In this document: positions 33,801 through 42,870 of the stretch, piece by piece
How the letters are laid out: each line of letters begins with the position of its first letter
How positions within the stretch are numbered: the stretch's first letter is position 1
From: Kolteria novifilia
Lineage (GTDB): Bacteria > Planctomycetota > Planctomycetia > Kolteriales > Kolteriaceae
Assembly: GCA_007748055.1 (NCBI GenBank)
Contig: CP036279.1
Span: forward strand, 1,178,001 to 1,242,000
DNA: 64,000 nt
Direction: 5' to 3'
Notes under the pieces: model-generated
The model's database searches: none
The model's input: only the letters and a program-made list of their open reading frames with translations
What the model was told of the DNA's origin: nothing
Program-made: the position numbers and the translations under genes

Positions 33801-36800
33801 ATGGCCTTTGTCAGCCTCCTTGTGGTCCTTGGTGTGCAGGTCATTTGGACGCCTCGCGCATTCGCCCAGTCCTCGAAAGCGGGTTCCTCGGGCGCCTCGT
33901 CGGTGGGAATCTCGACAGAGTCGGCTCCGTCGACACCTGATTCTTCGGTGACGCACGACTCGATCGAGGCGGCGATCAAAGAAGTCGAGTCTTCGTCGGA
34001 CCTCGCCGACGAGGAGAAGAAACAGATCGTCGGCCTCTACAAGGAGGCGCTCGCTCAGCTCGAGAAGAATGACGAGATCCGTCGCCAGATCGAGTCGGGG
34101 CGGACCGGTGTGCGCGAACTGCCGGTCAAGCTCGAGTCGCTGAGGCGGCTTTCGCGTCAAGACGTTGACGTGACGACACCCACCTTGTCGGAACTCTCGG
34201 CGAATGAGACCGCGACCCAGGCGGAGCTATTGCAGGCGCAGGAGTCGGTCGATCGCCTCGCGGGAGAGCCGGGACGCCTGAAGGATCGCCTGGCGAACAT
34301 TCCCAACGAGCTTTCGATTGCCCGGGCCCGCAAGAAAGAACTCGAGCGTCAACTTGAGGTGGGCAAGGGGACAGGCAAGAGCGACTCCACCCCTCGTGGC
34401 GCGGCCCAGCGGGCCCTGACGCGAGCGCGGATTGATGGAGCCGGCTTGGCGATTGCGCAGCTCCAGCAGGAGATCGCGACCACCAAGGCGCTGTCGACCT
34501 CTCTCCCCGCCGAGCAAGCCGCCGCCAGAAAAGACGTCGACCATTTGAATGAACAACTGGCGCGGATCCAGGCCGAAATCGACAAGCGAAAGCTCGCCAA
34601 CGCCCAGGAGGACTTGCGCAAGGCGAAGGAACTCGAGGAGAACGTGAAGCGGGAGTTTCCCAGCCTGCTCTCGATTCCCGAAAGCATCGTGCGCTACGCC
34701 GAGATGCTCACGCCTCCCAAGGACTATTCCGCGCGCGTCGCGGACGCCGGTCTCGAGGCTTCCCAGGCCGCCGCGCTCGCGGTCCGCGCCAATGATCGAC
34801 TTGCCGAGATGAAGGAACGGATCAACCAAGTGGGGCTGACGCCCGCGATGGGAATCTACTTGCGCGAGGCACAGCTCGATCTCCCCAATCTGCGGACCTA
34901 CCACGATCGCATTCGGGCACGGCAAATCAACATGCAGAAGGCCGAGGTCGAGTTGATTCGGCTGCAGAGCACCCGGGGCGAGGTCGTACGGATGCGGAAG
35001 GGAGACGACAACCTCAACTCGATGCTCCCGCCGCCTCAGGGAAACAAGGATCACGACGAGCGCCTCGCGGAGTTTAGGCGGCTCCTTGGGATCCAGCAGG
35101 AGTATCTCAACCGCGCCATCGAGCAGGTCAGTCAATACCTGACCGCGATGATGAACCTCGACGAGAGTGAACGCAGGCTCATCGCCGCCAATCAGAAGTT
35201 GGCGAACTACATCGACGCGAACATCCTCTGGTATGCCAGCGCGCCGGTCATCTCGACGGAGGACTTTCGAGCGAGTCTCGACGCCCTCGCTTGGATCGTC
35301 GACGCGGAAGAGTGGCGAATGCGCGGCGACGAGCTTCGGCACGACGCGACCGATCACCTTCTGCTCTGCCTCATCGTCGGCAGCGTGGTCGTGGCTCTGC
35401 TGATCCTTAATCGTTGGCATTGCGAGTCCTATCTCGCCCTCTTGGCGGAGCGGGCGAGTCAGTACCGCTGCGTTCGCTTTCTGCCAACGGCCCAGGCCCT
35501 GGGACTGTCAATGCTGATCGCGTTGCCGTGGCCACTATTGTTGTGGTTCGTCGGCTGGCGACTGCGCGCTCCGACCGATGTCCCGATGGAGGCGGTCGCC
35601 GTCGCAATCGCGACCAGTCACTGCGCCCTGGTTCTCTTCGTCGTCCTCCTCTTGAACGCCTTTCTGCGACCTCACGGCTTGGTGATCGCCCACTTCGACT
35701 GGGATGCGAGCGTCATCCGTCGCTGCCGGTATCGCTTGTTGATCGCCGCGGCGGTGGGGCTGCCGCTGATTTTCCTCGTGGACCTGATGGAGAACGTTCA
35801 TCAGGTCATGTATCGAGCGACGCTCGGACGTCTGGCGTTCATTGGCCTGATGGGCGTCTTCGCGTGGCTCGCCTGGTCGCTCTTTCGTCCCAGTCACGGC
35901 GTTCTGCGACCGGCGGAGCATGCCTCGAAACTCTCCAAACGGCTCTCGGCGAGCGCCTTCGTCGCGCTCTTTCTGCTGCCGGTCGCAATGGCGGCGATTT
36001 CCGCGTTGGGATACGTCTACACGGCGCGGCGCATCGTCGACGAACTCGGATGGACGATCGTGCTCGTGCTGGTCGCGACCCTGCTGTACCTCTTGGCGCT
36101 GCGTTGGCTGATGCTGGCTCGTCGCCGGTTGGCCTTTGAGCAGGCACGTGCCGAGCGGCTCGAACGACTCGAACAGTTGAAGAAGGGGGAGTCGCAAGGG
36201 GAACTGGACGCGTTGACTGATCGCGACGACGAGGAGGAAATCCCGACCGTCACCCTCGATGCGATCGATACCCAGACGCGGCATCTGTTCCGGTGCTTGT
36301 TTCTCATCGGGCTCGGGACGCTGATCTGGCTCAGTTGGTCCTCGTTCGTGCCGGCGATGGATCGCCTCAACCGGATCGAGGTCTATCCCCACTTCCTGCA
36401 GGTGATTCCGCCCAACGCCTCGGAGGGGGAACTGTCGATCACCCTGATCGAGGTGATCTGGGCGGCGGTTGTCTCGGTGCTGACGGTGATCGCGGCGCGC
36501 AATCTTCCGGGCCTGCTCGAGATCACGATCCTCGAACGGCTTGCCCTTCAGCCCGGCGGACGCTACGCCTTCAGCACGGTGACCAGCTACGTGACGGTCT
36601 TCATCGGCGCCAGTGTCGCCCTGAGTCTGCTCGGCATCAGTTGGTCGCACATCCAGTGGCTGGTCGCGGCGTTCACCGTCGGCATCGGTGTCGGCCTGCA
36701 GGAGATCTTCGGCAACCTCGCCTCGGGACTCATCCTCCTCTTCGAGGCCCCGATTCGCATCGGCGACGTCGTCACCGTCGAGGGGGTGACGGGCACCGTC

Positions 36801-37241
36801 AAACGCATCCGCGTTCGGGCCACGACCTTGCTGAACGCCCAGCGGCAAGAGGTGCTCATTCCCAACAAGCAGTTCATCACCAGCTTGGTGACCAATTGGA
36901 CGCTCTCCAACAGGATCGTCGCGCAGGAAGTCACCGTCGGCATCTCCTACGACTCCGATCCGAAGCGGGCCCGTGAGCTGTTGCTCTCGATCTGCGAGCG
37001 TCATCCCGAGGTTCTGGACGATCCGCCGCCGGTGGTCATCTTCCAGGAGTTCGGCGACAGCTCGCTGAACCTGCTCCTGCGCGCTTTCGTGGGGGAGATG
37101 GCCGATCGACTGCGCATCGGCAACGAACTCAATGAGTCGATCCTCGAGGAGTTCAACGCGGCGGGGATCGACATCGCGTTCCCGCGGCAAGATATCATGC
37201 TCTTACCACAGCACGGCGCCGAGATCGAATCGCGTCCGTGA
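33801..37241 (+). CDS. MscS/MscK-type mechanosensitive channel protein
   Basis: An 1146-residue membrane protein. A signal peptide (MAFVSLLVVLGVQV...AFAQ) leads into a ~450-residue periplasmic coiled-coil domain rich in Glu, Lys, Arg and Ala. About eight to ten transmembrane segments follow. The C-terminal MscS core has FSTVTSYVTVFIGASVALS, FTVGIGVGLQEIFGNLASGL and FEAPIRIGDVV, typical of the pore helix and beta domain, then NKQFITSLVTNW. This layout equals MscK/MscM-type channels that release solutes on hypo-osmotic shock. The start is uncertain: TTG 33789 has a GAGG site at good distance, while ATG 33675 and 33549 would give an unusual basic extension. I chose ATG 33801, where the signal peptide starts. 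Confidence 0.9.
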   Translation: MAFVSLLVVLGVQVIWTPRAFAQSSKAGSSGASSVGISTESAPSTPDSSVTHDSIEAAIKEVESSSDLADEEKKQIVGLYKEALAQLEKNDEIRRQIESGRTGVRELPVKLESLRRLSRQDVDVTTPTLSELSANETATQAELLQAQESVDRLAGEPGRLKDRLANIPNELSIARARKKELERQLEVGKGTGKSDSTPRGAAQRALTRARIDGAGLAIAQLQQEIATTKALSTSLPAEQAAARKDVDHLNEQLARIQAEIDKRKLANAQEDLRKAKELEENVKREFPSLLSIPESIVRYAEMLTPPKDYSARVADAGLEASQAAALAVRANDRLAEMKERINQVGLTPAMGIYLREAQLDLPNLRTYHDRIRARQINMQKAEVELIRLQSTRGEVVRMRKGDDNLNSMLPPPQGNKDHDERLAEFRRLLGIQQEYLNRAIEQVSQYLTAMMNLDESERRLIAANQKLANYIDANILWYASAPVISTEDFRASLDALAWIVDAEEWRMRGDELRHDATDHLLLCLIVGSVVVALLILNRWHCESYLALLAERASQYRCVRFLPTAQALGLSMLIALPWPLLLWFVGWRLRAPTDVPMEAVAVAIATSHCALVLFVVLLLNAFLRPHGLVIAHFDWDASVIRRCRYRLLIAAAVGLPLIFLVDLMENVHQVMYRATLGRLAFIGLMGVFAWLAWSLFRPSHGVLRPAEHASKLSKRLSASAFVALFLLPVAMAAISALGYVYTARRIVDELGWTIVLVLVATLLYLLALRWLMLARRRLAFEQARAERLERLEQLKKGESQGELDALTDRDDEEEIPTVTLDAIDTQTRHLFRCLFLIGLGTLIWLSWSSFVPAMDRLNRIEVYPHFLQVIPPNASEGELSITLIEVIWAAVVSVLTVIAARNLPGLLEITILERLALQPGGRYAFSTVTSYVTVFIGASVALSLLGISWSHIQWLVAAFTVGIGVGLQEIFGNLASGLILLFEAPIRIGDVVTVEGVTGTVKRIRVRATTLLNAQRQEVLIPNKQFITSLVTNWTLSNRIVAQEVTVGISYDSDPKRARELLLSICERHPEVLDDPPPVVIFQEFGDSSLNLLLRAFVGEMADRLRIGNELNESILEEFNAAGIDIAFPRQDIMLLPQHGAEIESRP

Positions 37242-37261
37242 GGGAAGGGGCGCTCGAACCG

Positions 37262-38791
37262 TCAGCCGCGGCCGTGGGCGAAGGTCATCGCGGCGAGCCG
37301 TTGGGCCAGGGCGTCGGTGAGGAGGTCCTCCTCGAATCGCCATTGCCAATTGCCGCTCTCCTGCCCCGGCGTGTTCATCCGCGCCTCGGTGCCCAACCCG
37401 AGCACATCTTGCAGCGGGACGATCGTCCAGAGCGCCTGCGACGCCGACACCGCATGGATCATCGACCACGGGACATTCGTGCGGTCGCCTTCCAGGTTGA
37501 GGTAGGCGCGGGCGAACTTCTCCGAGGGACTCGGCCCCGACTCCTCGTCCCCCTTGCGGCGGGCCTCTTCCCACCAACCGAGTGACGTGTGGTTGTCGTG
37601 GGTTCCGGTGTAGACGACGATGCGGTGCGGGTAGTTGTGCGGCAAATGGACGCTGTGCGGATCGCCGTCATCGAGCCCAAATTGCAAGACCGCCATCCCG
37701 GGAAAGCCGAACTGAACCCGCAAGTCCTCGACCGCCGAGGTGATCACCCCAAGGTTCTCGGCGACGATCGGCAACGGGTCGCCCAGCGCGTCGCGCATCG
37801 CTTGGAAGAGAGCCGGACCGGGACCGGGCGTCCACTGCCCGATCTGGGCGGTCTCGGCGTCGCCGGCGACTTCCCAGTAGGCCTCGAAGCCCCGGAAATG
37901 GTCGATGCGGACGATGTCGACCGTCGAGAGCGCCGAGTGAAACCGCCGAATCCACCATTCGTAGCCGTTGCTGGCCATGACGTCCCAACGGTAGATCGGG
38001 TTGCCCCAGAGCTGGCCGGTGTCGCTGAAGGCGTCGGGCGGAACGCCGGCGACGAGCGTCGGGCGGCCCGACTTGTCGAGATGGAACAGTTCCTTCGCGA
38101 TCCAGACATCGGTGCTGTCGTGGGCGACGTAGATCGGCATGTCGCCGATGATCTGGATACGGCGTTCCCGGCAGTAGTTTCGCAGCGCCGTCCACTGCCG
38201 ATCAAAGAGGAACTGCCAGAACTTGTGCGTTTCGATCTGCTCGGCCGCCAGCCGTTGCCAACGCAGGACGGAGGAGGGATGACGCCGGGCGATGCCCCGG
38301 TCCCACTCGACCCAGGGGGCTCCCTGATGGGCCGCCTTGACCGCCATGAAGAGGGCGAAATCGGGGAGCCAGTCGGAGCTCCGGTCGCAGAAGACGCCAA
38401 ACTCCTTGCGCATCGCGATCGAGCCATGATCGCGAAAGGCGGAAAAGGCCTTCAGGAGCATCGCTTTCTTAAAGTCGATTACGCCGCCGTAGTCGACGCG
38501 GGTGGTGGGGAATTTCGCGGCCGGCGCGAGATCGGACTTGGTCAGCAAGCCCTCCTGTTCGAGCAATTCGAGGCTGATCAAGAGGGGGTTGCCGGCAAAC
38601 GCCGAAAAACTCTGATAGGGGGAGTCCGCGTATCCCGTCGGCCCCAGCGGAAGCACCTGCCAGAGTCGCTGACCCGACGCCGCGAGAAAATCGACGAAGC
38701 GGTAGGCGGGAGCACCGAGATCGCCAATCCCGTGCGGGCCCGGAAGCGAGGTTGGATGCAGCAAGAGGCCGCTGGATCGATGCAGTTCCAT
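37262..38791 (-). CDS. malQ: 4-alpha-glucanotransferase
   Basis: A 509-residue GH77 amylomaltase that transfers alpha-1,4-glucan segments between maltodextrins in glycogen or starch metabolism. It begins with RSSGLLLHPTSLPGPHGIGDLG, the standard family start. Catalytic-region motifs are IVRIDHFRGFEAYW (~295, nucleophile Asp), VAENLGVIT (~342, acid/base Glu) and YTGTHDNHTSLGWW (~397, stabilising Asp). Length and motif order are normal. It ends 20 bp from the convergent channel gene. No other glycogen genes are adjacent. Confidence 0.96.
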   Translation of the reverse strand: MELHRSSGLLLHPTSLPGPHGIGDLGAPAYRFVDFLAASGQRLWQVLPLGPTGYADSPYQSFSAFAGNPLLISLELLEQEGLLTKSDLAPAAKFPTTRVDYGGVIDFKKAMLLKAFSAFRDHGSIAMRKEFGVFCDRSSDWLPDFALFMAVKAAHQGAPWVEWDRGIARRHPSSVLRWQRLAAEQIETHKFWQFLFDRQWTALRNYCRERRIQIIGDMPIYVAHDSTDVWIAKELFHLDKSGRPTLVAGVPPDAFSDTGQLWGNPIYRWDVMASNGYEWWIRRFHSALSTVDIVRIDHFRGFEAYWEVAGDAETAQIGQWTPGPGPALFQAMRDALGDPLPIVAENLGVITSAVEDLRVQFGFPGMAVLQFGLDDGDPHSVHLPHNYPHRIVVYTGTHDNHTSLGWWEEARRKGDEESGPSPSEKFARAYLNLEGDRTNVPWSMIHAVSASQALWTIVPLQDVLGLGTEARMNTPGQESGNWQWRFEEDLLTDALAQRLAAMTFAHGRG

Positions 38792-39018
38792 GTTGGTGAG
38801 ATGGGATCCGGAACGAATCGCCGCCCGTGGGACGATGATCCTAGGTGAGTCTTGACGGCTCTACCTGGCGAGCCCAAACGCGACCGCGTCCTCTCGACGA
38901 CGTGACGCGAATGCTGGTTCGACCGGGAGCGTTGCTATCTAGGTTGCTAGTCGAACGCGGCGAGCGAATCAAGACGAGATCGCCCGCCGGGAAGCGAGCG
39001 GCGGATCGGGCCGGGGGC

Positions 39019-40053
39019 TCACTCGGCCATGCTGAACGCCGTCGAGGCCGGGACGACCCAGGCGCTTCGGAACTTCCGCGCCGAACGTTTCGGGTGGTCT
39101 TTGCAGACGCAGTCGTCGACCGGATGAGTCCCGTCATCGCTGAGAATCTGGAAGGAGAAGGGGTCGCCGGGGTAGGTCAGGATCGCCTCGGGTTGTAGTT
39201 GGCCGATCTTCAGCCCGTTGATCACCCGCAGTTCCTCGGTCGTCTCGTTGTGGCTCCACGCGTAGATGTTGAACTCGCCACCCGCTTGGGGCGGGCCGGC
39301 GATGATCAGGTAGCAATCGCGTTCGGGCCAATACTCCAGGCCGCGAATGCCCAGTCCCCCAAGGTTGAGGCCGATCGGGTTGCCGAACCGCGGCTTGCCC
39401 CCCTCGACGACCTTCGCGGGGTTCTCCAGCGGAACGACGAGCGCCCGGCCGAGCCGTAGGGGATTGCGCAGGCCGATCAGCAGATCGCCCTCGGGTGTCG
39501 CGCACAGCCCCTCGATGTTCAGCCCGCCGGGAGCCTTGGGCGGTTTTTGGCACGCGTCGAAGAGGTTGAACCGGGCATACCTTGGGTCGGCCAGCAACTC
39601 CTGCAGCAAGATCGTGCTCGGTTTTCCCACCAGATCCAGTCGTGGTTTCCCCTTCGTCGTCAGGGAGACCTCGGTGGCGAAAAAGAGAAGCCGACTCGGA
39701 CAGCGCCGTCCACGTCCATCGCGACCGTGGGAAGTGATCCAGTAGCTCCGATTGCCGACGCACGCGACCGCTTCGATGTCCGCCTCCTCGTCGTCGAGGG
39801 AAAGCATCTCCGAGAGATCGAACTCCGCGATCGGTTCGGTCGGCCCCATCGTCCCGTAGAGCCGCAGAATGTTGTCCTCGTCGGAGGCGACCAGGAACTG
39901 GTTGCTGGTCAGCGGGAAGGCGGCCGAGGCATCACATGTCCCGGAATAGGAGCGATGGCCGACCACGATCGTGGAGCGGTTCGCCGGCGCCTCAGCGGCG
40001 AGCACCGTCGCCTGGGAACCGACGAGAACGAGCAGTGACCCGAAAAATTCCAT
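39019..40053 (-). CDS. Secreted DUF3616-type beta-propeller-like protein
   Basis: A 344-residue protein with an N-terminal signal-like helix (MEFFGSLLVLVGSQATVLA). The start of the mature part, GTCDASAAFPLTSNQFLVASDEDNILRLY, matches the DUF3616 pattern 'sDaSAa..l....f.vadDE.n.lrlY'. Later motifs include DIEAVACVGNRSYWITSHGRDGRG, LNIEGLCATPEGDLLIGLRNPL and IRGLEYWPERDCYLIIAGP, which recur as propeller-like strands. Function unknown. AAGGA lies ~10 nt before the ATG. The flanks are about 230 bp of plain intergenic DNA on one side and a repeat block on the other. Confidence 0.82.
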   Translation of the reverse strand: MEFFGSLLVLVGSQATVLAAEAPANRSTIVVGHRSYSGTCDASAAFPLTSNQFLVASDEDNILRLYGTMGPTEPIAEFDLSEMLSLDDEEADIEAVACVGNRSYWITSHGRDGRGRRCPSRLLFFATEVSLTTKGKPRLDLVGKPSTILLQELLADPRYARFNLFDACQKPPKAPGGLNIEGLCATPEGDLLIGLRNPLRLGRALVVPLENPAKVVEGGKPRFGNPIGLNLGGLGIRGLEYWPERDCYLIIAGPPQAGGEFNIYAWSHNETTEELRVINGLKIGQLQPEAILTYPGDPFSFQILSDDGTHPVDDCVCKDHPKRSARKFRSAWVVPASTAFSMAE

Positions 40054-40364
40054 TCGAAACGGATCCTTCGCGGAACGTCGTTGCGATCGCGATCCTGCGA
40101 TCGCCTCAACCTGGACAAACGAGACGGAGGGGCATCAACGGGCGGGAGGGACGATCCCTGGGAAGGATGTGTCCGCCGGGAGCCCACGGGGCGCGTCGGC
40201 GTGCGCGAACGCCGGGCGCATTGGTGTCTGTTACGTGCCGGGGCGAGATCTGTTGGGCGAATTTCACGGAATCTTGAAGAAAACTCGTCGCCTGAACGGG
40301 TGGTTTAAATGGTGTGCTCTCATAGGAGGGACGGAGTCGAGATCGCCAGACGTCGCTTTCCCTG

Positions 40365-40500
40365 CTCTCCCCGTGGGAGAGTGAGCCTTTTGTTCCCCTC
40401 TCCCTGTGGGAGAGTGAGCCTTTTGTTCCCCTCTCCCTGTGGGAGAGAAAGCCTTTTGTTCCCCTCTCCCTGTGGGAGAGGGGTTAGGGGTGAGGGGGTT
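40365..40500. repeat. 33-bp hairpin array in reverse orientation, four units
   Basis: Units of CTCTCCCTGTGGGAGAG plus TGAGCCTTTTGTTCCC. Read on the minus strand they equal the 5.8-kb unit except one base (AACAAAAGG versus AACAAGAGG). The right edge is GGGGTTAGGGGTGAGGGGG, the complement of the leader-like edge at 5761, so both arrays share the same polarity relative to that edge. Confidence 0.85.
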
Positions 40501-40634
40501 CTTCTTCAGGGTGAAGTGGCTCTTCTTCAAGAAAGGTAAGGGTGGTTTCTCTTCAAAATCCAGCCTCATCGTGCCAGACCGGAATCTCCCTCACCCGGCT
40601 CACGGTGTTCGCCGACCTCTCCCCAAGGAGAGGT
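40435..40634. repeat. 200-bp direct duplication, copy 1
   Basis: Matches 40668-40867 at an offset of 233 bp with only a handful of differences (for example AAGGTAAGGG versus AAGGCAAGGG). It includes the end of the hairpin array, the GGGGTTAGGGGTGAGGGG edge and ~130 bp of unique sequence to CTCTCCCCAAGGAGAGGT, itself a hairpin. Confidence 0.85.
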
Positions 40635-40667
40635 GAGGAGCGATTGAGACTCCTTTCGAGAGTTCCC

Positions 40668-40867
40668 CCCTGTGGGAGAGTGAGCCTTTTGTTCCCCTCT
40701 CCCTGTGGGAGAGGGGTTAGGGGTGAGGGGGTTCTTCTTCAGGGTGAAGTGGCTCTTCTTCAAGAAAGGCAAGGGTGGTTTCTCTTCAAAATCCAGCCTC
40801 ATCGTGCCAGACCGGAATCTCCCTCACCCGGCTCACGGTGTTCGCCGACCTCTCCCCAAGGAGAGGT
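40668..40867. repeat. 200-bp direct duplication, copy 2
   Basis: The second copy of the 40435-40634 segment, beginning within a single CTGTGGGAGAGTGAGCC unit. The near identity shows the duplication is recent. The segments are separated by 33 bp. Confidence 0.85.
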
Positions 40868-40918
40868 TGGCACCCCAGAGTTCAACGAAATGCAAGTACG
40901 CTGGTCCATTCAAATTAT

Positions 40919-40979
40919 CGGGTGCCAATGGCTGCTTGTCAGCCAGTACCAAGAGGTTAGGCCTACACCAACGCAAACG
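40919..40979. repeat. CTGGCT-hairpin with 'TACACCAACGC' tail
   Basis: GGGTGCCAATGGCTGCTTGTCAGCCAGTACC is followed 20 bp later by CCTACACCAACGCAAACG. The same two-part arrangement occurs at 48913-48970 with TACACCAACGCGAATG, so the ~60-bp block is one repeat type. Confidence 0.65.
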
Positions 40980-40997
40980 ATGAGTCGGATCAGAGCA

Positions 40998-41756
40998 CTA
41001 GCCGTCGCTCGGCTTCGCGTCGCCTTCGTGGGAGTCCTCGGGAGAACTCTCGGGCGGCGTGGCGTCGGGGGTGGTCGGCTCGGGGGAGGAAACCTGCGTT
41101 TCCGGAGTCGCGTCCTTCTCCTTGGTGGATGCGTCGGCGTCCTTGGACGAGCTGGCGTCGCTTGAAGATTTCGTCTTGGACTTCGATCCGTTCTTCTTCG
41201 ACGACTTGGACGAGGTCGTTTTCTTCGACGACTTGCTCGTGGAACTCGTCTTGAGCGGCATGATGTTCAGCCGACGCGACTTGGCGGTCACCGGGCTGAT
41301 CGTGAAGCCGAAGGGAAGCTCGATCCGGGTCGGGCCGAGCCAAAGGTCGTGATCGTAGAGAACCCTGATCAGGATTAGCAAAAAGACGGTGGCGACCCCC
41401 GCCTCGAAGAGTTCGCCGACACCGCAAGCGAGCCCGATGACGACGGCGGCGAGGACGTACGTGAGATCCTTCGGATCCTTGATCGGGACGCGGTAGCGGA
41501 TGATCGACAGGGCTCCGAAGACGCCGAAGGCGCGAGCGACGCTCCCACCGATCAGCGAGATGACGATCGCGACCAGGACTCCCAGGATCACGATCGACTG
41601 CGCGAAGTTCTGCGAGTACGCCTCTCCCTTGAAGGTGATGCGATACATCAACGCGATCAGGAAGGAGTAGAACGTCGAGAAGATCAGGATCCAGAAGACG
41701 AACTGGAGCTTGATTTCATCGGACTTGCCGACCATGTCATGAAGGAAGGCATCCAT
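40998..41756 (-). CDS. DUF4956 membrane protein with Ser/Lys-rich tail
   Basis: A 252-residue inner-membrane protein. Four hydrophobic segments lie within residues ~15-140. The central SIIRYRVPIKDPKDLTYVLA and preceding VARAFGVFGAL match DUF4956, where 'RaF.lfGALsIIRFRtpikdp.D..yi' is the signature. A cytoplasmic-type C-terminal tail of ~90 residues (from about 165) is low-complexity: first Lys/Ser (TSSTSKSSKKTTSSKSSKK), then Thr/Pro/Glu. Function unknown; some relatives occur next to polyphosphate-related VTC-domain genes, but none is here. The gene is isolated between a repeat block and the EEP gene. Confidence 0.85.
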   Translation of the reverse strand: MDAFLHDMVGKSDEIKLQFVFWILIFSTFYSFLIALMYRITFKGEAYSQNFAQSIVILGVLVAIVISLIGGSVARAFGVFGALSIIRYRVPIKDPKDLTYVLAAVVIGLACGVGELFEAGVATVFLLILIRVLYDHDLWLGPTRIELPFGFTISPVTAKSRRLNIMPLKTSSTSKSSKKTTSSKSSKKNGSKSKTKSSSDASSSKDADASTKEKDATPETQVSSPEPTTPDATPPESSPEDSHEGDAKPSDG

Positions 41757-41886
41757 CTAGTATCCCCGCGCGCAAGCGTTCTCAAGCTGATTCCCGGCGA
41801 CAACGGAAGATACCGCTCCCGTGGCTCGTCGGGCGTTCTACAAGTTCTCCCAACGCGAGCAAGCAAGGACCCGTGACAGGTTCATG

Positions 41887-42870
41887 TCATCGCTTCGGAT
41901 GGGCTTTCGCACCCGGGACCCGAGCGACGGGCGCGGGGCAAAGTGACAGATCGACGAGGACCGGAAGATGGTCCGAGCCGATATTGGGGCCCAAGCGGCG
42001 TCCCACCACGTCGACCTCCTCGTCGACAAGGACATGATCGATTGGGATACGCATCAAGGCCCGCGATCGTCCCGCCGGCCAGCTCGCTTGCAACCCGCGT
42101 CCGAGACGGCTGTCGACGAGGCCGGTTTGGCCGGTCAATATCGAGAAGATCGACGACCACGACGTCACGTTCAGATCGCCCGCGACGATGAGCCGTCCCT
42201 CGTGTTTCTTGGCGAAGCGGGCGATCGCCCGCAGTTGGGCATCGCGCGATGCCCGGCGTGAGGGCGAACTTGGTGGTTCGGGATGGGTGCCGAGGAACGT
42301 GACGAGCTCCCCGTTGACCCGAACGTCGGCGATCACCGATGGCCAACCCTCGCCATCGAAGGTCGTGATTTCTGCCTGGGCCAAGGGCAAACGGCTGTAG
42401 AGGCCGGTCCCGAGCGGGTTGTCGAGTGGATCGGCGCAGCGGTAGGGATACTCGAGGGCGAGTTCCCGCAGACGCTTGTCCAGATCGCGGGTCAATTCAC
42501 AGACGAAGACGACATCGGCACCTGAGGATCGGACGAACTCGACGACTCGTCCCGGGCTCCTGTTCGAGACGTAGGCGTTGATCACCAGGACGCGTAAGGG
42601 TGTTCCCGAGGCGACGGTATCGGGTTTGGTCGGCAGATAGGGAAGAAGAGTCAGTACGTTGATCGCGAGGCCGGCAAACGTGACGGCGAGGGCCGCCCGA
42701 TGCCGCAGGCCGAGGCAAAGGGCGGCGAGGAGGGCGGCGGCGAGAAAGTACTGGAAGCGAAAGTGGCTCGCCAGTTCGAAGGGCCACGCCAGAGAGGCGA
42801 GAAAGCCCACCAAGGAGAGTCCGAGCAAGGCGACGCTTCCGGCGAGCAGTGATCTTCGCGCAATCTTCAT
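41887..42870 (-). CDS. Membrane-anchored endonuclease/exonuclease/phosphatase family protein
   Basis: A 327-residue protein. Three N-terminal hydrophobic helices (~8-30, 38-55, 58-76) are followed by an EEP (DNase I-like) domain starting at LRVLVINAYVSNRS. Family positions visible are VFVCELTRDL (metal-binding Glu), FLGTHPEPP, VAGDLNVTSWSS (the GDxN motif) and the terminal IGSDHLPVLVDL (the SDH motif). The metal-dependent hydrolase domain probably faces the periplasm. The substrate could be a nucleic acid, a phospholipid or a phosphosugar; it cannot be told from sequence. The closest general type is the 'YafD-like' membrane EEP protein. Confidence 0.9.
   Translation of the reverse strand: MKIARRSLLAGSVALLGLSLVGFLASLAWPFELASHFRFQYFLAAALLAALCLGLRHRAALAVTFAGLAINVLTLLPYLPTKPDTVASGTPLRVLVINAYVSNRSPGRVVEFVRSSGADVVFVCELTRDLDKRLRELALEYPYRCADPLDNPLGTGLYSRLPLAQAEITTFDGEGWPSVIADVRVNGELVTFLGTHPEPPSSPSRRASRDAQLRAIARFAKKHEGRLIVAGDLNVTSWSSIFSILTGQTGLVDSRLGRGLQASWPAGRSRALMRIPIDHVLVDEEVDVVGRRLGPNIGSDHLPVLVDLSLCPAPVARVPGAKAHPKR

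Larger units (their letters stand above)
40054..40997. other. Repeat-rich intergenic region
   Basis: About 940 bp between the DUF3616 and DUF4956 genes. The left 300 bp contain no recognisable gene. The remainder carries the 33-bp hairpin units in reverse orientation, a 200-bp direct duplication, and one CTGGCT-hairpin (all listed). Open frames on both strands in this stretch are repeat-derived. Confidence 0.7.

Noticed and set aside
35535-37190. 551-codon minus-strand open frame opposite the MscK-like channel
   Set aside because: Composition is that of an antisense shadow; the plus strand has the MscS core and transmembrane segments.
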